Assembly (NCBI GenBank): GCA_964651495.1
Contig: CAZYWP010000002.1
Coordinates: 1-64,000, forward strand
Direction: 5' to 3'
From: CAZNVB01 sp964651495
GTDB lineage: Bacteria; Acidobacteriota; Aminicenantia; Aminicenantales; UBA8522
DNA: 64,000 nt
The notes beneath the pieces were generated by a model that saw only the letters and a program-made list of their open reading frames with translations, was not told where the DNA came from and made no database searches. The translations under genes and the position numbers were made by a program. Numbering within the stretch: position 1 is the stretch's first letter; every line of letters starts with the position of its first letter. Positions 57,200 through 64,000 of this stretch are shown here, piece after piece.

Positions 57200-58453
57200 T
57201 CAGAACAGTTCGACCCCGGCAAAAAAGATGGGTGATACCGCACCGTCGCCGAAGCTCATGCCGTAATCGACCGTGTACCTGAGCCCCGTCCCGGCGAAAA
57301 CGGTCACATCGGGCGAAATCTCGACCGCCCACGCTCCCCTCAATAACAGGAGGTGCCGGTCCGGAGTCCCTTTGAGATGACGGAACAGCGCGCTGCTGTC
57401 GAGGTAAAGATAGCCCGCATCGACATCGATGCGCATCTTGCGGCCGGAGCCGCCCACCGTCGATCGGACAGGCACTCCATAGCCATATTGGAAGCCGTAG
57501 GCGAGGCACTCTCGCGCCTCCTGCGTCAAGTTGACAGCGCCGACATAAAGGATGGAGTAGAACCTCTTGGCCCAGATTTTAACTCCAGCGTTCAGCAGGG
57601 AAGCACTTCCCGCCCAGGCCGCTAGCCGAATGCGTCGGTCCTCTTTTCGGGTGAGGTTGACCAGCCCGACGGGAACGCCCTCGAGGTCCCGGGCCTCATT
57701 CACCAGCCCGACCTGCAGCCCGGTCAGGCGCTCGGCCACGTTGAAAAGACCGACCTGAAGCCCTCGACAGGTCTCCCCGGTGATGTTGACCAGGCCGGCG
57801 ACCTGGAGAGCCTGGCTCTCTCCGCCGGCCACGTTGAAAAGGCCGGATATCTGAACACCTTTCAGGTTCTCTCCCGCCACGCTGAACAGCCCGGCGATCT
57901 GGATTCCCTCTATGCCTTCACCGGCCACACTGAACAGACCTGAGGCCTGAAATCCTTCGGCGATATCGCCGGCCACACTGAAAAGCCCGGCAACCTGAAC
58001 TCCCTTGAGTTGTTCGCCGGCCACGCCGAACAGGCCGGCGACTTGGATTCCGCTAAACTTTCCCCCCGATACGCTGCCAAGCCCAGCCATCTGGATGCCC
58101 TCTCCTTGCTCGCCCGCAGCGCAGATCAGGCCGGCCGTCTGCCACCCTTTCATGGACTCACCGGCCGCGGCGACCAGCCCTGCCACCTGAACCCCGTTCA
58201 GCGAATCCTCGAGCCCGGAGGCCCCCAGCGAGAGGTCGAGGCCGCGAACGCTTCCCAGGTGGCTGTAAAAAAGCGACAGGCTGATGTCGGCCGTGTCGTG
58301 CTTCGAACTGTTCAGGCTCAAAGGATAGAACAGCGAAAGGTTGATGACCCTGTGGCGAGGAGCAGGTTCTTCCGCCTCTGCCTCCTGCCCGACTAGCGTT
58401 TGCGAGACAAGAAGAAAAACCAGCGCTAGGACCCAGCTCAATGCTTTTTTCAT
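57200..58453 (-). CDS. LA_2272-type surface repeat protein
   Basis: A 417-residue protein with a signal peptide (LVFLLVSQTLVGQ) and about 12 repeats of a 16-residue unit of the form GxQxAGLFxVAGExxx (about 85-285). The repeats grade into GLQVGLVNEARDLEG-type units, the pattern of 'LA_2272 family surface repeat' proteins first named in Leptospira. The repeats should form a regular beta solenoid; the C-terminal 130 residues look like outer-membrane strands ending in Phe. It is probably surface-exposed. Function unknown. Confidence 0.78.
   Translation of the reverse strand: MKKALSWVLALVFLLVSQTLVGQEAEAEEPAPRHRVINLSLFYPLSLNSSKHDTADISLSLFYSHLGSVRGLDLSLGASGLEDSLNGVQVAGLVAAAGESMKGWQTAGLICAAGEQGEGIQMAGLGSVSGGKFSGIQVAGLFGVAGEQLKGVQVAGLFSVAGDIAEGFQASGLFSVAGEGIEGIQIAGLFSVAGENLKGVQISGLFNVAGGESQALQVAGLVNITGETCRGLQVGLFNVAERLTGLQVGLVNEARDLEGVPVGLVNLTRKEDRRIRLAAWAGSASLLNAGVKIWAKRFYSILYVGAVNLTQEARECLAYGFQYGYGVPVRSTVGGSGRKMRIDVDAGYLYLDSSALFRHLKGTPDRHLLLLRGAWAVEISPDVTVFAGTGLRYTVDYGMSFGDGAVSPIFFAGVELF
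57680..58200 (-). repeat. 48-bp coding repeats of the LA_2272-like protein
   Basis: In-frame units of 48 bp encoding GxQ(V/I)(A/S)GLF(S/N)VAGE, clearest between about 57810 and 58100. They differ at many third positions, so they are old or under selection rather than a recent expansion. Confidence 0.7.
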
Positions 58454-58582
58454 TTCATTCTCTCCGGCAGGAAATATAGAGGCCTGCGCTCTCCAATATG
58501 AATTACGAAATTACGCGCCCAATAGTTCGCCGGCTTGCCGGCGGACAGTCCCTGGCAGCCGCGCCGATGCAAGGACGGCTGT

Positions 58583-59785
58583 TCAATCGCTGGTCATGAT
58601 GAAGAGCGGTTTGTGATGGAAGCTCTTGTAGAGCGGGCGCAGGCGGTCGTGATCGTAGTACTTATCCACATCGACGACCTTCTTCGTGCTGGTCACGATT
58701 TCGATCGGAACATCATCGTATTCGCCGTTGCGCAGGCAGACCATGCGGCCCGTCTTTTTGTCCAGGACGAGGTCCAGGGCGAGGTTGCCGTAGGCCATCG
58801 GCACGATCGAATCCACCGCGTCCGGGTCGCCGCAGCGTACGAGATAACTCAGCTTCTGGGTGATGACGTTGATGCGCCGGCCGAGGTTGTATTTCGGCGA
58901 GAGGTCCCTGAGCCGGCCGGAAACATAATCGCCGATCCCGCCCAGCTTCTGATGGCCATACATGTCTTTCTCATCGCTGGCGAAAACCATATCGCCCCCC
59001 TCGACCATCGCGCCCTCCGAGACGAGGACGACGGAATACAGGCTCGGGTTCTCGGCCCGGTCCTCGGTCATCAGCTCGCACAGGCGCTCCATATTGAACT
59101 TGTGCTCGGGGATGAGGCAGCGGTTGGCGGCCCCGGCCATGGTCGGAAGGAGCGCCGTGAACCCGGCATACCGGCCAAAGATTTCGATGACCAAAAAGCG
59201 TTCGTGGGACCCCGCCGTCGTCCTCAAGGCATGGGTCAGGCTGATGGTCCTCGTCATGCAGGTGCTGAACCCGAGGCAATAATCGGTGCCCGGCACGTCC
59301 CCGTCCATGGTCTTGGGAATGGCAATGACCTTCACCCCTTTTTGGTGAAGGCTGACGGCATAGCTCAGGGTATCGTCGCCGCCGATGGGAATGAGGTAAT
59401 CGATCCCGAGAAACTCGATGTTCTTCAGGACTTCTTCCGTCAGGTCATTCGTCTTCGCTTTATAGTGATCACGCAAGTGCATCGGCACGTTGACATCGGG
59501 GACATGGCTCGGCCGGGTGCGGGAAGTATGGAGAAATGTGCCTCCCGTGCGGCCAACCCTGTTTACGATCTCTTCACTCAGGGTCTGGCAGCAGTCGATA
59601 TTATCGGCCCCTTTTTCCCGGCTGATTTCGATGAGCCCCGCCCAGCCGCGGCGGATGCCGATGACTTCATAGCCTTCATGGATCGCCCGGATGGTGACAG
59701 CCCGGATGGCCGGGTTGAGCCCGGGGACATCGCCGCCGCCGGTGAGGATGCCGATGATTCCTTTTTTGGTGCTTGCGTTAGCCAT
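58583..59785 (-). CDS. 6-phosphofructokinase with PPi-type active-site signature
   Basis: A 400-residue phosphofructokinase from the ATG at 59785 (GGAGAGAGACC upstream). Motifs are GGGDVPGLN (17-24) for the phosphoryl donor, GGDDT (135-139), PKTMDGDVPGTD (157-168), MAGAANRCLIPE and the fructose-6-phosphate-binding RxxxxxH region. ATP-dependent enzymes have Gly in GGDGS and PGTIDND; here both positions read Asp (D138) and Lys (K158), the pair that marks PPi-dependent phosphofructokinase. It therefore probably uses pyrophosphate and is reversible, serving glycolysis and gluconeogenesis. Gly162 replaces the usual Asn of IDND. Confidence 0.88.
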   Translation of the reverse strand: MANASTKKGIIGILTGGGDVPGLNPAIRAVTIRAIHEGYEVIGIRRGWAGLIEISREKGADNIDCCQTLSEEIVNRVGRTGGTFLHTSRTRPSHVPDVNVPMHLRDHYKAKTNDLTEEVLKNIEFLGIDYLIPIGGDDTLSYAVSLHQKGVKVIAIPKTMDGDVPGTDYCLGFSTCMTRTISLTHALRTTAGSHERFLVIEIFGRYAGFTALLPTMAGAANRCLIPEHKFNMERLCELMTEDRAENPSLYSVVLVSEGAMVEGGDMVFASDEKDMYGHQKLGGIGDYVSGRLRDLSPKYNLGRRINVITQKLSYLVRCGDPDAVDSIVPMAYGNLALDLVLDKKTGRMVCLRNGEYDDVPIEIVTSTKKVVDVDKYYDHDRLRPLYKSFHHKPLFIMTSD

Positions 59786-59892
59786 GGTCTCTCTCCTTGT
59801 CGAGCGCCGGCCCGGCCGTGCGCCCGCAGTATGCGTCTCCGGCCTGAGCAGACGGTTATTCAATCTCGGCCCGAACGGAGGGACGCTCGGTT

Positions 59893-61077
59893 ATGAAAAT
59901 ATACGCGGACGGGCCGTCTCTGTCAACTTTGAGGGCAAAACTCTCCGGCTTGCCAAACCTCGGGCTTTTTATTATAGATAAGCCGATGCTCCGTCATTTG
60001 CCGGTCGCAACTCCCCGCCCCGACATCGCCAAGTTCACCAGGATCCTGGCAGGCAAAGAAAAGGGCACCGCGCCGCCGCTCATCGAGTACCTCGTCGATG
60101 AGGTTGTGCTGGAACCGATCGTGACCGTCTTGCTGGGGCGGCCATGGACAAACGAAGGGCCGGACCGAGAATCCCAAAAATCCTACCTGGACAATTTCAT
60201 CGAGTTCTGGGTTCGGATGGGCTACGATTTCGTCCGGTTTGAACGCGGCCTGCCGTTCCAGATCAAGCAGATCCTGGCGCCGGACGCGGCACCCGGTTCC
60301 GCCAAACAGAGAGCCTGGGCGGAGGAACACAGCGGCAGCATCCAGAGCTGGGAGGATTTCGAGCGCTATCCCTGGCCGAAGGTTGAAGAAATGGATTTCT
60401 TTCCCTTTGAGTATCTCAACGCCAACCTTCCCGACGGAATGGGGCTCCTCACTTGCCATGCTGGCGGGATTTTTGAACACCTCTCCTGGATCATGTCTCT
60501 GGAGGGGCTGGGGCTCGCGCTCATCGATGATCCCGGGCTGGTAAGGGCGGTCTCGAATCAAATCGGCGGGTTATTCCTGAGTTTCTACAAACATCTCCTC
60601 GACCTTGACCGGGTGGCCGCGATTTTTGCCGGCGACGATATGGGATTTCGTACCGGAACCCTGATCTCTCCCTCCGACCTGAGAAAATACTGCCTCCCCT
60701 GGCAGGCGCGCTTTGCGGCCATGGCCCACGGAAAAGGGATCCCCTACCACCTGCATTCCTGCGGCAACATCATGGCCGTCATGGAGGACCTGGTCGAGAC
60801 GGTGGGAATCGACGGCAAGCATTCCTTCGAGGACGCCATCCTGCCGGTGGAGGAATTTCAAGCGCGCTATGGCGACAGGATCGCCGTTCTGGGCGGGCTC
60901 GACGTCCACATTCTCGCCTCTTCAACACAGGATGGGGTGAGGCAAAAAACACGAGCGCTGATCGAGGCCTGCGGGAAGCGGGGCCGCTACGCCATCGGCT
61001 CCGGCAATTCCATCCCCAGCTACGTGCCCGTCGAGAACTACCTGGCCATGATCGACGAAGCCCTCGATCAGAAATAG
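59893..61077 (+). CDS. UroD-like methyltransferase family protein (second copy)
   Basis: A TIM-barrel protein of the uroporphyrinogen-decarboxylase superfamily, 394 residues from 59893 (GGAGGG 10 bp upstream). An alternative ATG at 59986 gives 363 residues beginning MLRHLPVATPRPD, nearer to the family's usual start; a TTGCCA-17-TATAGA promoter-like pair just before it would make that form leaderless. The zinc-site motif is HLHSCGN (H288, C290). The HemE signature is absent, so haem synthesis is unlikely. It is divergent from the phosphofructokinase. As with the 10.4-kb homologue, a glycosidase gene is nearby. Confidence 0.8.
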   Translation: MKIYADGPSLSTLRAKLSGLPNLGLFIIDKPMLRHLPVATPRPDIAKFTRILAGKEKGTAPPLIEYLVDEVVLEPIVTVLLGRPWTNEGPDRESQKSYLDNFIEFWVRMGYDFVRFERGLPFQIKQILAPDAAPGSAKQRAWAEEHSGSIQSWEDFERYPWPKVEEMDFFPFEYLNANLPDGMGLLTCHAGGIFEHLSWIMSLEGLGLALIDDPGLVRAVSNQIGGLFLSFYKHLLDLDRVAAIFAGDDMGFRTGTLISPSDLRKYCLPWQARFAAMAHGKGIPYHLHSCGNIMAVMEDLVETVGIDGKHSFEDAILPVEEFQARYGDRIAVLGGLDVHILASSTQDGVRQKTRALIEACGKRGRYAIGSGNSIPSYVPVENYLAMIDEALDQK

Positions 61078-61083
61078 GCCGAA

Positions 61084-61743
61084 TTAGTATCTTCCTCGCG
61101 TTTCCTTGTTGAGACGGCCGAAGAATTCGACCATGAATTTATGACGCTCGCGGGCGATGCGCTTTCCCTCGCGCGTAAACATGCGGCCCTTGATTTTGCT
61201 CAATTTCACTAAAAATTCCCGATAGGCCGTGTCTTCCCTGGTGTATGGTTTTGTCCGGTGGACTATGATATCCGGGTCGTGGAGCCGGGCGCCGACTTCA
61301 CCGGCAAAAAGAAAGGCTCGGCCGATCCCGACCGCACCGATGGAGTCCAGCTTATCCGCATCGAATAGGATTTTGGCCTCCAGCGATTCGGGGATGCGAT
61401 TTCTCCGGAAGCGGTGAGTCTCGATGCAATGGACGATCCGGTCGATGATATCTCTACTGAGGCCATGCGTCTCGAGAATCTTTCTGGCCAGCTCGGCGCC
61501 TCTCTCTCCGTGACAGATCTTCCCGTTCGAGCTGTCTTCCTCCTCCCTTCCGATGTCGTGAAGGACGGCGGCGAGCCGCAAGACCATGAGGTCGGCCGTC
61601 TCCTTTTTGCCGATGCCCAAGCAGAGTTGAAGCACGCGCTCCGTATGGTCCCAATCGTGGCTGCCCCGGGCGCTGTGGAAATATCCCCGCGCTTCTTTCT
61701 TGATCCTTTCGAATTCGCGTTCAAAAACGATTCTGCTCTTCAT
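61084..61743 (-). CDS. HD-domain metal-dependent phosphohydrolase
   Basis: A 219-residue HD protein with the metal ligands in SHDWDHTERV, AAVLHDIGRE, CHGERGAELA, CIETHRFRR and DADKLDSIG, the H...HD...H...H...D layout of YedJ/YpgQ-type hydrolases acting on nucleotides. Positions are at about 29-33, 60-62, 78, 109 and 128. Family members cleave phosphate esters of unknown identity. Convergent with the UroD-like gene (6 bp between stops). Confidence 0.85.
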   Translation of the reverse strand: MKSRIVFEREFERIKKEARGYFHSARGSHDWDHTERVLQLCLGIGKKETADLMVLRLAAVLHDIGREEEDSSNGKICHGERGAELARKILETHGLSRDIIDRIVHCIETHRFRRNRIPESLEAKILFDADKLDSIGAVGIGRAFLFAGEVGARLHDPDIIVHRTKPYTREDTAYREFLVKLSKIKGRMFTREGKRIARERHKFMVEFFGRLNKETRGRY

Positions 61744-61997
61744 CCGATCTCGCCGGCGATTGATCTTTCATTATATGAATCGGCCATAATTTTTCCAGAC
61801 CGCTGCCTCTTTGGTCCATGATATGCTCAGGCAAACGAAAGTCAATTCCCGTTCAGTCGTGATAAGGCGACAATTTAAAGAACTCCCGCCGCGAAATGCC
61901 CCCTAAAACGCAGGGTGTCCGACCGAGACCGTCCCGGCAAAGCTTTGACTATTTCCGTTGTCTAATTGGGTGAAACGACTCAATCAAGGAGGATCGC

Positions 61998-63356
61998 ATG
62001 GCCAGACGTTTTGGAAGCGCAGCCCTATCTTTAATTTTCATCCTAACGCCGGGCGTCTCCCCTTCAGCCAAAGCGCCCGGCCCGGACACATCCCAGTGGA
62101 GACAGCCGGTCCAAAGAGACGGGACCATTGAAAGCCGCATTCGCGCCGACGTTCCGCAGCAGTTTCGCCGGCTCTATGCCTCCCTCGACGCCGCTATCAG
62201 AAAAAACCACAGCCTCGTTAGCCGTCAGTGGGACGGAAAACGGTATCCGGGCTTCATGCCTGCAGCCTCGGTCCTGCCCGCCAACTCCAACGCCGGGCTC
62301 GAGATGCTCACGCTTCAGAATCTGGAGATCGCCAAGAGATACATCCTGGCCCTGAAGGACCTCGGCTGCCTCGGGGTCCAGCTCGATATCCAGTACCCGG
62401 TCTATGACCCCGCCTATTTTCAATTCGCCAGGGACAGGGCGCTTATCCCGCTCGATTCTCCCGACGACCGGGATTTCCGCCGATTCTACAGGGAGCTGGT
62501 CCAGGAAATTCAGGGGCTCGGCCTGAAGATCTTTATCGAAAACCAGGTGACATTCACCCAGAAGACATGGTCGCCGCTGCCAGTCGCCCAGTACTACGAG
62601 TACTTGAACGGGCAGGGGAAAGCGGGCTTTGAAGCCTATAAAAGAGGCCGGATGGAGATGGCCAGGCTCATCGCCGCGGACCTTCAGCCCGATTTTCTCA
62701 CTGTCAGCAATGAGCCGGACACCGAGATGGACTTAACCGGCATTCTGCCGCTCCAACGGCCGGAAAATTATCTGCAGATGGTCCGGGAGATCATCAGCGA
62801 AACCAGGCCCGTCCTCCCGCCGAACACGAAGCTCGGCGCGGGCATCGGAATCTGGATGAAAGACTGGGAATATTGGGTCAGGGCCCTGCTCAGGATGGAC
62901 ATTGACTTCTTCAACATCCACCTCTATCCGGTCGACATCTACACCAAGGACGAAAGAGACAACATCATCCCCCGAACCCTCAGGACGTCCGACCTGGCCC
63001 ACGAGGCGGGGAAAGGCGTGGTGATGGGCGAGACCTGGCTCTATAAAATGGGCAGGCAGGATTCAAGAGATCCGGTGGTCATCTACGGCCGGGATTACTT
63101 CGATTTCTGGGCACCGCTCGACCAGCAATTTCTGGGGCTGATGCTCAAGATCGGGCACGCTAAAAGGTTCGATTACATCTCTCCTTTTTGGTCTTCATTT
63201 TTCTTCTCCTATCTGACCTGGGAAGAAGCCAAATCGCTGAGCACGGCCGAACGGAAAAGAATGAACAACCGAAAGGTCCTTCAGAATTTGATGCGCGGCC
63301 GCTTGAGCGAGACGGGGCTCTGGTATAAGAAGATGAATGAGCGGGGACCGGCATAA
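61998..63356 (+). CDS. Secreted clan-A (TIM-barrel) glycoside hydrolase
   Basis: A 452-residue exported protein (signal peptide to about residue 25; GGAGG 7 bp from the ATG). A glycosidase TIM barrel: VSNEPDTE near 238 carries the clan GH-A acid/base Glu in its NEP motif, and VVMGETWLY near 341 the nucleophile Glu, with the nearby aromatic WMKDWEYW. It is distantly like GH53/GH5-type endo-glycanases; the exact family is not settled. It probably degrades plant or algal polysaccharide outside the cell. Transcribed alone, next to the UroD/HD region. Confidence 0.75.
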   Translation: MARRFGSAALSLIFILTPGVSPSAKAPGPDTSQWRQPVQRDGTIESRIRADVPQQFRRLYASLDAAIRKNHSLVSRQWDGKRYPGFMPAASVLPANSNAGLEMLTLQNLEIAKRYILALKDLGCLGVQLDIQYPVYDPAYFQFARDRALIPLDSPDDRDFRRFYRELVQEIQGLGLKIFIENQVTFTQKTWSPLPVAQYYEYLNGQGKAGFEAYKRGRMEMARLIAADLQPDFLTVSNEPDTEMDLTGILPLQRPENYLQMVREIISETRPVLPPNTKLGAGIGIWMKDWEYWVRALLRMDIDFFNIHLYPVDIYTKDERDNIIPRTLRTSDLAHEAGKGVVMGETWLYKMGRQDSRDPVVIYGRDYFDFWAPLDQQFLGLMLKIGHAKRFDYISPFWSSFFFSYLTWEEAKSLSTAERKRMNNRKVLQNLMRGRLSETGLWYKKMNERGPA

Positions 63357-63367
63357 GCTCGGCCTGG

Positions 63368-63413
63368 AAAAAAAAGGGACGGTCCTCATTTCAATTCGCT
63401 TCAGAATCGTCCC
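63368..63413 (-). terminator. Terminator of the zinc-ribbon membrane protein gene
   Basis: On the minus strand GGGACG (63413-63408) pairs with CGTCCC (63381-63376), extended by imperfect pairs, followed by eight T (63375-63368). It shares its GGGACG/CGTCCC ends with the hairpin at 23087-23115. Confidence 0.75.
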
Positions 63414-63421
63414 CTCCGATT

Positions 63422-63991
63422 TCACTCCGACTTGATCTGGGCGCCGCAGTGAGGACAGACCTTCCACGACGCTTCCACAGACTTTCCGCAGCTCCGGCAG
63501 ACCGGCTGGAGCGCCGCACCGCAATGCGGACAATAAGTGAATGTTTTCTCCACCGGTTTCTGGCAGTTCGGACAGGAGATTGTCGGTTGGGCTGGAGGAG
63601 CTATCGATGGCGCGGTCGCGTCCTGGTCCTGAGTCGGAATCGGGTGGTCCTGGCGAACGATCAAGTAGATGATCAGCCCGACCAGGTTTCCGATAAAGAC
63701 CAGCAGAGCCCACAGCACCCCGTTCATCTTCCGCTCCTCGGCATCCTTGTAAACCCAGACGATGACCACAATCCAGACCAGGAAAAAGACGAAGGAGAGC
63801 GACCAAAGCGGGACGAACGGAAACCAGGGCTTGAAAGCGAATCCGTTGACCGAGATATTGTGAAACCCGCGGGACAGCCCCAGGAATACGCCCAGGGGAG
63901 CAAGGGCCAAAGGAGTCAGAACAAACGCCAGGAAAAGCACCACCAGGATGAATATCACCAGAGCGGTCATTTTTCCTGAGAGAGCAGCCAT
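63422..63991 (-). CDS. Membrane protein with C-terminal double zinc ribbon
   Basis: A 189-residue protein with three membrane segments in the first 112 residues (ALVIFILVVLFLAFVL, SLSFVFFLVWIVVIVWV with an EERKMNG loop, LWALLVFIGNLVGLIIYLIV). A Pro/Ala linker follows, then two or three CxxC zinc ribbons (CPNC..CPHCG, CRSCG..CPHCG). The middle resembles PLD-nuclease N-terminal-type bundles ('Dxxxx-WALLVFxGNxxGLIIYLIVR'). Probably a small inner-membrane protein with a cytoplasmic zinc finger. Function unknown. The start is only 9 bp from the window end. Confidence 0.72.
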   Translation of the reverse strand: MAALSGKMTALVIFILVVLFLAFVLTPLALAPLGVFLGLSRGFHNISVNGFAFKPWFPFVPLWSLSFVFFLVWIVVIVWVYKDAEERKMNGVLWALLVFIGNLVGLIIYLIVRQDHPIPTQDQDATAPSIAPPAQPTISCPNCQKPVEKTFTYCPHCGAALQPVCRSCGKSVEASWKVCPHCGAQIKSE

Positions 63992-64000
63992 ATTCGACCT

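Noticed and set aside
58535..59896. 453-codon plus-strand ORF opposite phosphofructokinase
   Set aside because: Antisense shadow; phosphofructokinase motifs are unambiguous on the other strand.
1..64000. CRISPR arrays, prophage, integrases, IS elements, rRNA
   Set aside because: No regularly spaced direct repeats, phage proteins, transposase or integrase motifs or rRNA signatures were seen on either strand.

Overview
The window is a GC-rich bacterial chromosome segment, almost certainly from a metagenome assembly: a run of exactly 100 N (5480-5579) is flanked on both sides by the same 55 bp. Gene content suggests an anaerobic, saccharolytic Gram-negative from the Acidobacteriota/Aminicenantes ('OP8') sphere. 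The evidence is an anaerobic class III ribonucleotide reductase, an Omp85-type outer-membrane barrel, a 'VWFA-related Acidobacterial' protein, UroD-like corrinoid methyltransferase homologues, DUF4838 and clan-A glycosidases, a phosphofructokinase with a PPi-type signature, and many small lipoproteins and secreted beta-rich proteins. This placement is inference; no rRNA is present. There is no phage, IS element or CRISPR array.

Layout. 1-1.4 kb: a diverged structured repeat and an Omp85 barrel. 1.4-5.0 kb: a dNTP operon (nrdD, glutaredoxin, nrdG, dut) behind a promoter with two NrdR boxes. 5.1-8.1 kb: YjbQ (split by the artificial gap), a HAD phosphatase, an MFS transporter and a small secreted protein. 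8.1-8.5 kb: a gene-free stretch with long-range base pairing. 8.5-14.6 kb: glucose-6-phosphate isomerase, then a UroD-like protein translationally coupled to a DUF4838/malectin lipoprotein. 14.6-18.4 kb: envelope proteins (FecR-DUF6600, Spy-like). 18.4-23.1 kb: a ribose-type sugar ABC importer with a GHMP sugar kinase. 23.1-29.5 kb: small proteins, fRMsr, and an operon of PqqD-like/MEMO, agmatinase-like and M64 peptidase.

29.8-31.4 kb: a double ferritin-like protein with a flavin reductase. 31.5-38.7 kb: a six-gene operon (ABC ATPase, permease, TPR protein, prepilin peptidase, GT-C-like membrane protein, asparagine synthetase) whose first part resembles the Myxococcus pilG-H-I-D region. 38.6-41.6 kb: tilS, a tRNA(CAU) with a clear promoter, and a non-canonical Nramp relative. 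41.8-45.5 kb: a transmembrane Ser/Thr kinase and an SH3-PEGA-NHL protein. 45.6-49.6 kb: ECF sigma factor, membrane anti-sigma-like protein and MotA/TolQ-like protein, divergent from two GerW-like genes. 49.9-57.2 kb: VWFA-related protein, the second copy of the structured repeat, a Tat-exported sugar-isomerase-like protein, a beta-propeller and a tandem MBL protein. 57.2-64 kb: LA_2272-like repeat protein, PPi-type phosphofructokinase, a second UroD-like protein, an HD hydrolase, a clan-A glycosidase and a zinc-ribbon membrane protein.

Promoters found by eye are sigma70-like (TTGACA-16/18-TATAAT variants), and several decide which start codon is used. The most unusual non-coding signal is the repeat at 1-125 and 52030-52193. 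It keeps the same bulged stem with a compensatory C-G/T-A change, has imperfect terminal inverted repeats and carries a G-rich loop; it could be a non-autonomous mobile element or a structured RNA.
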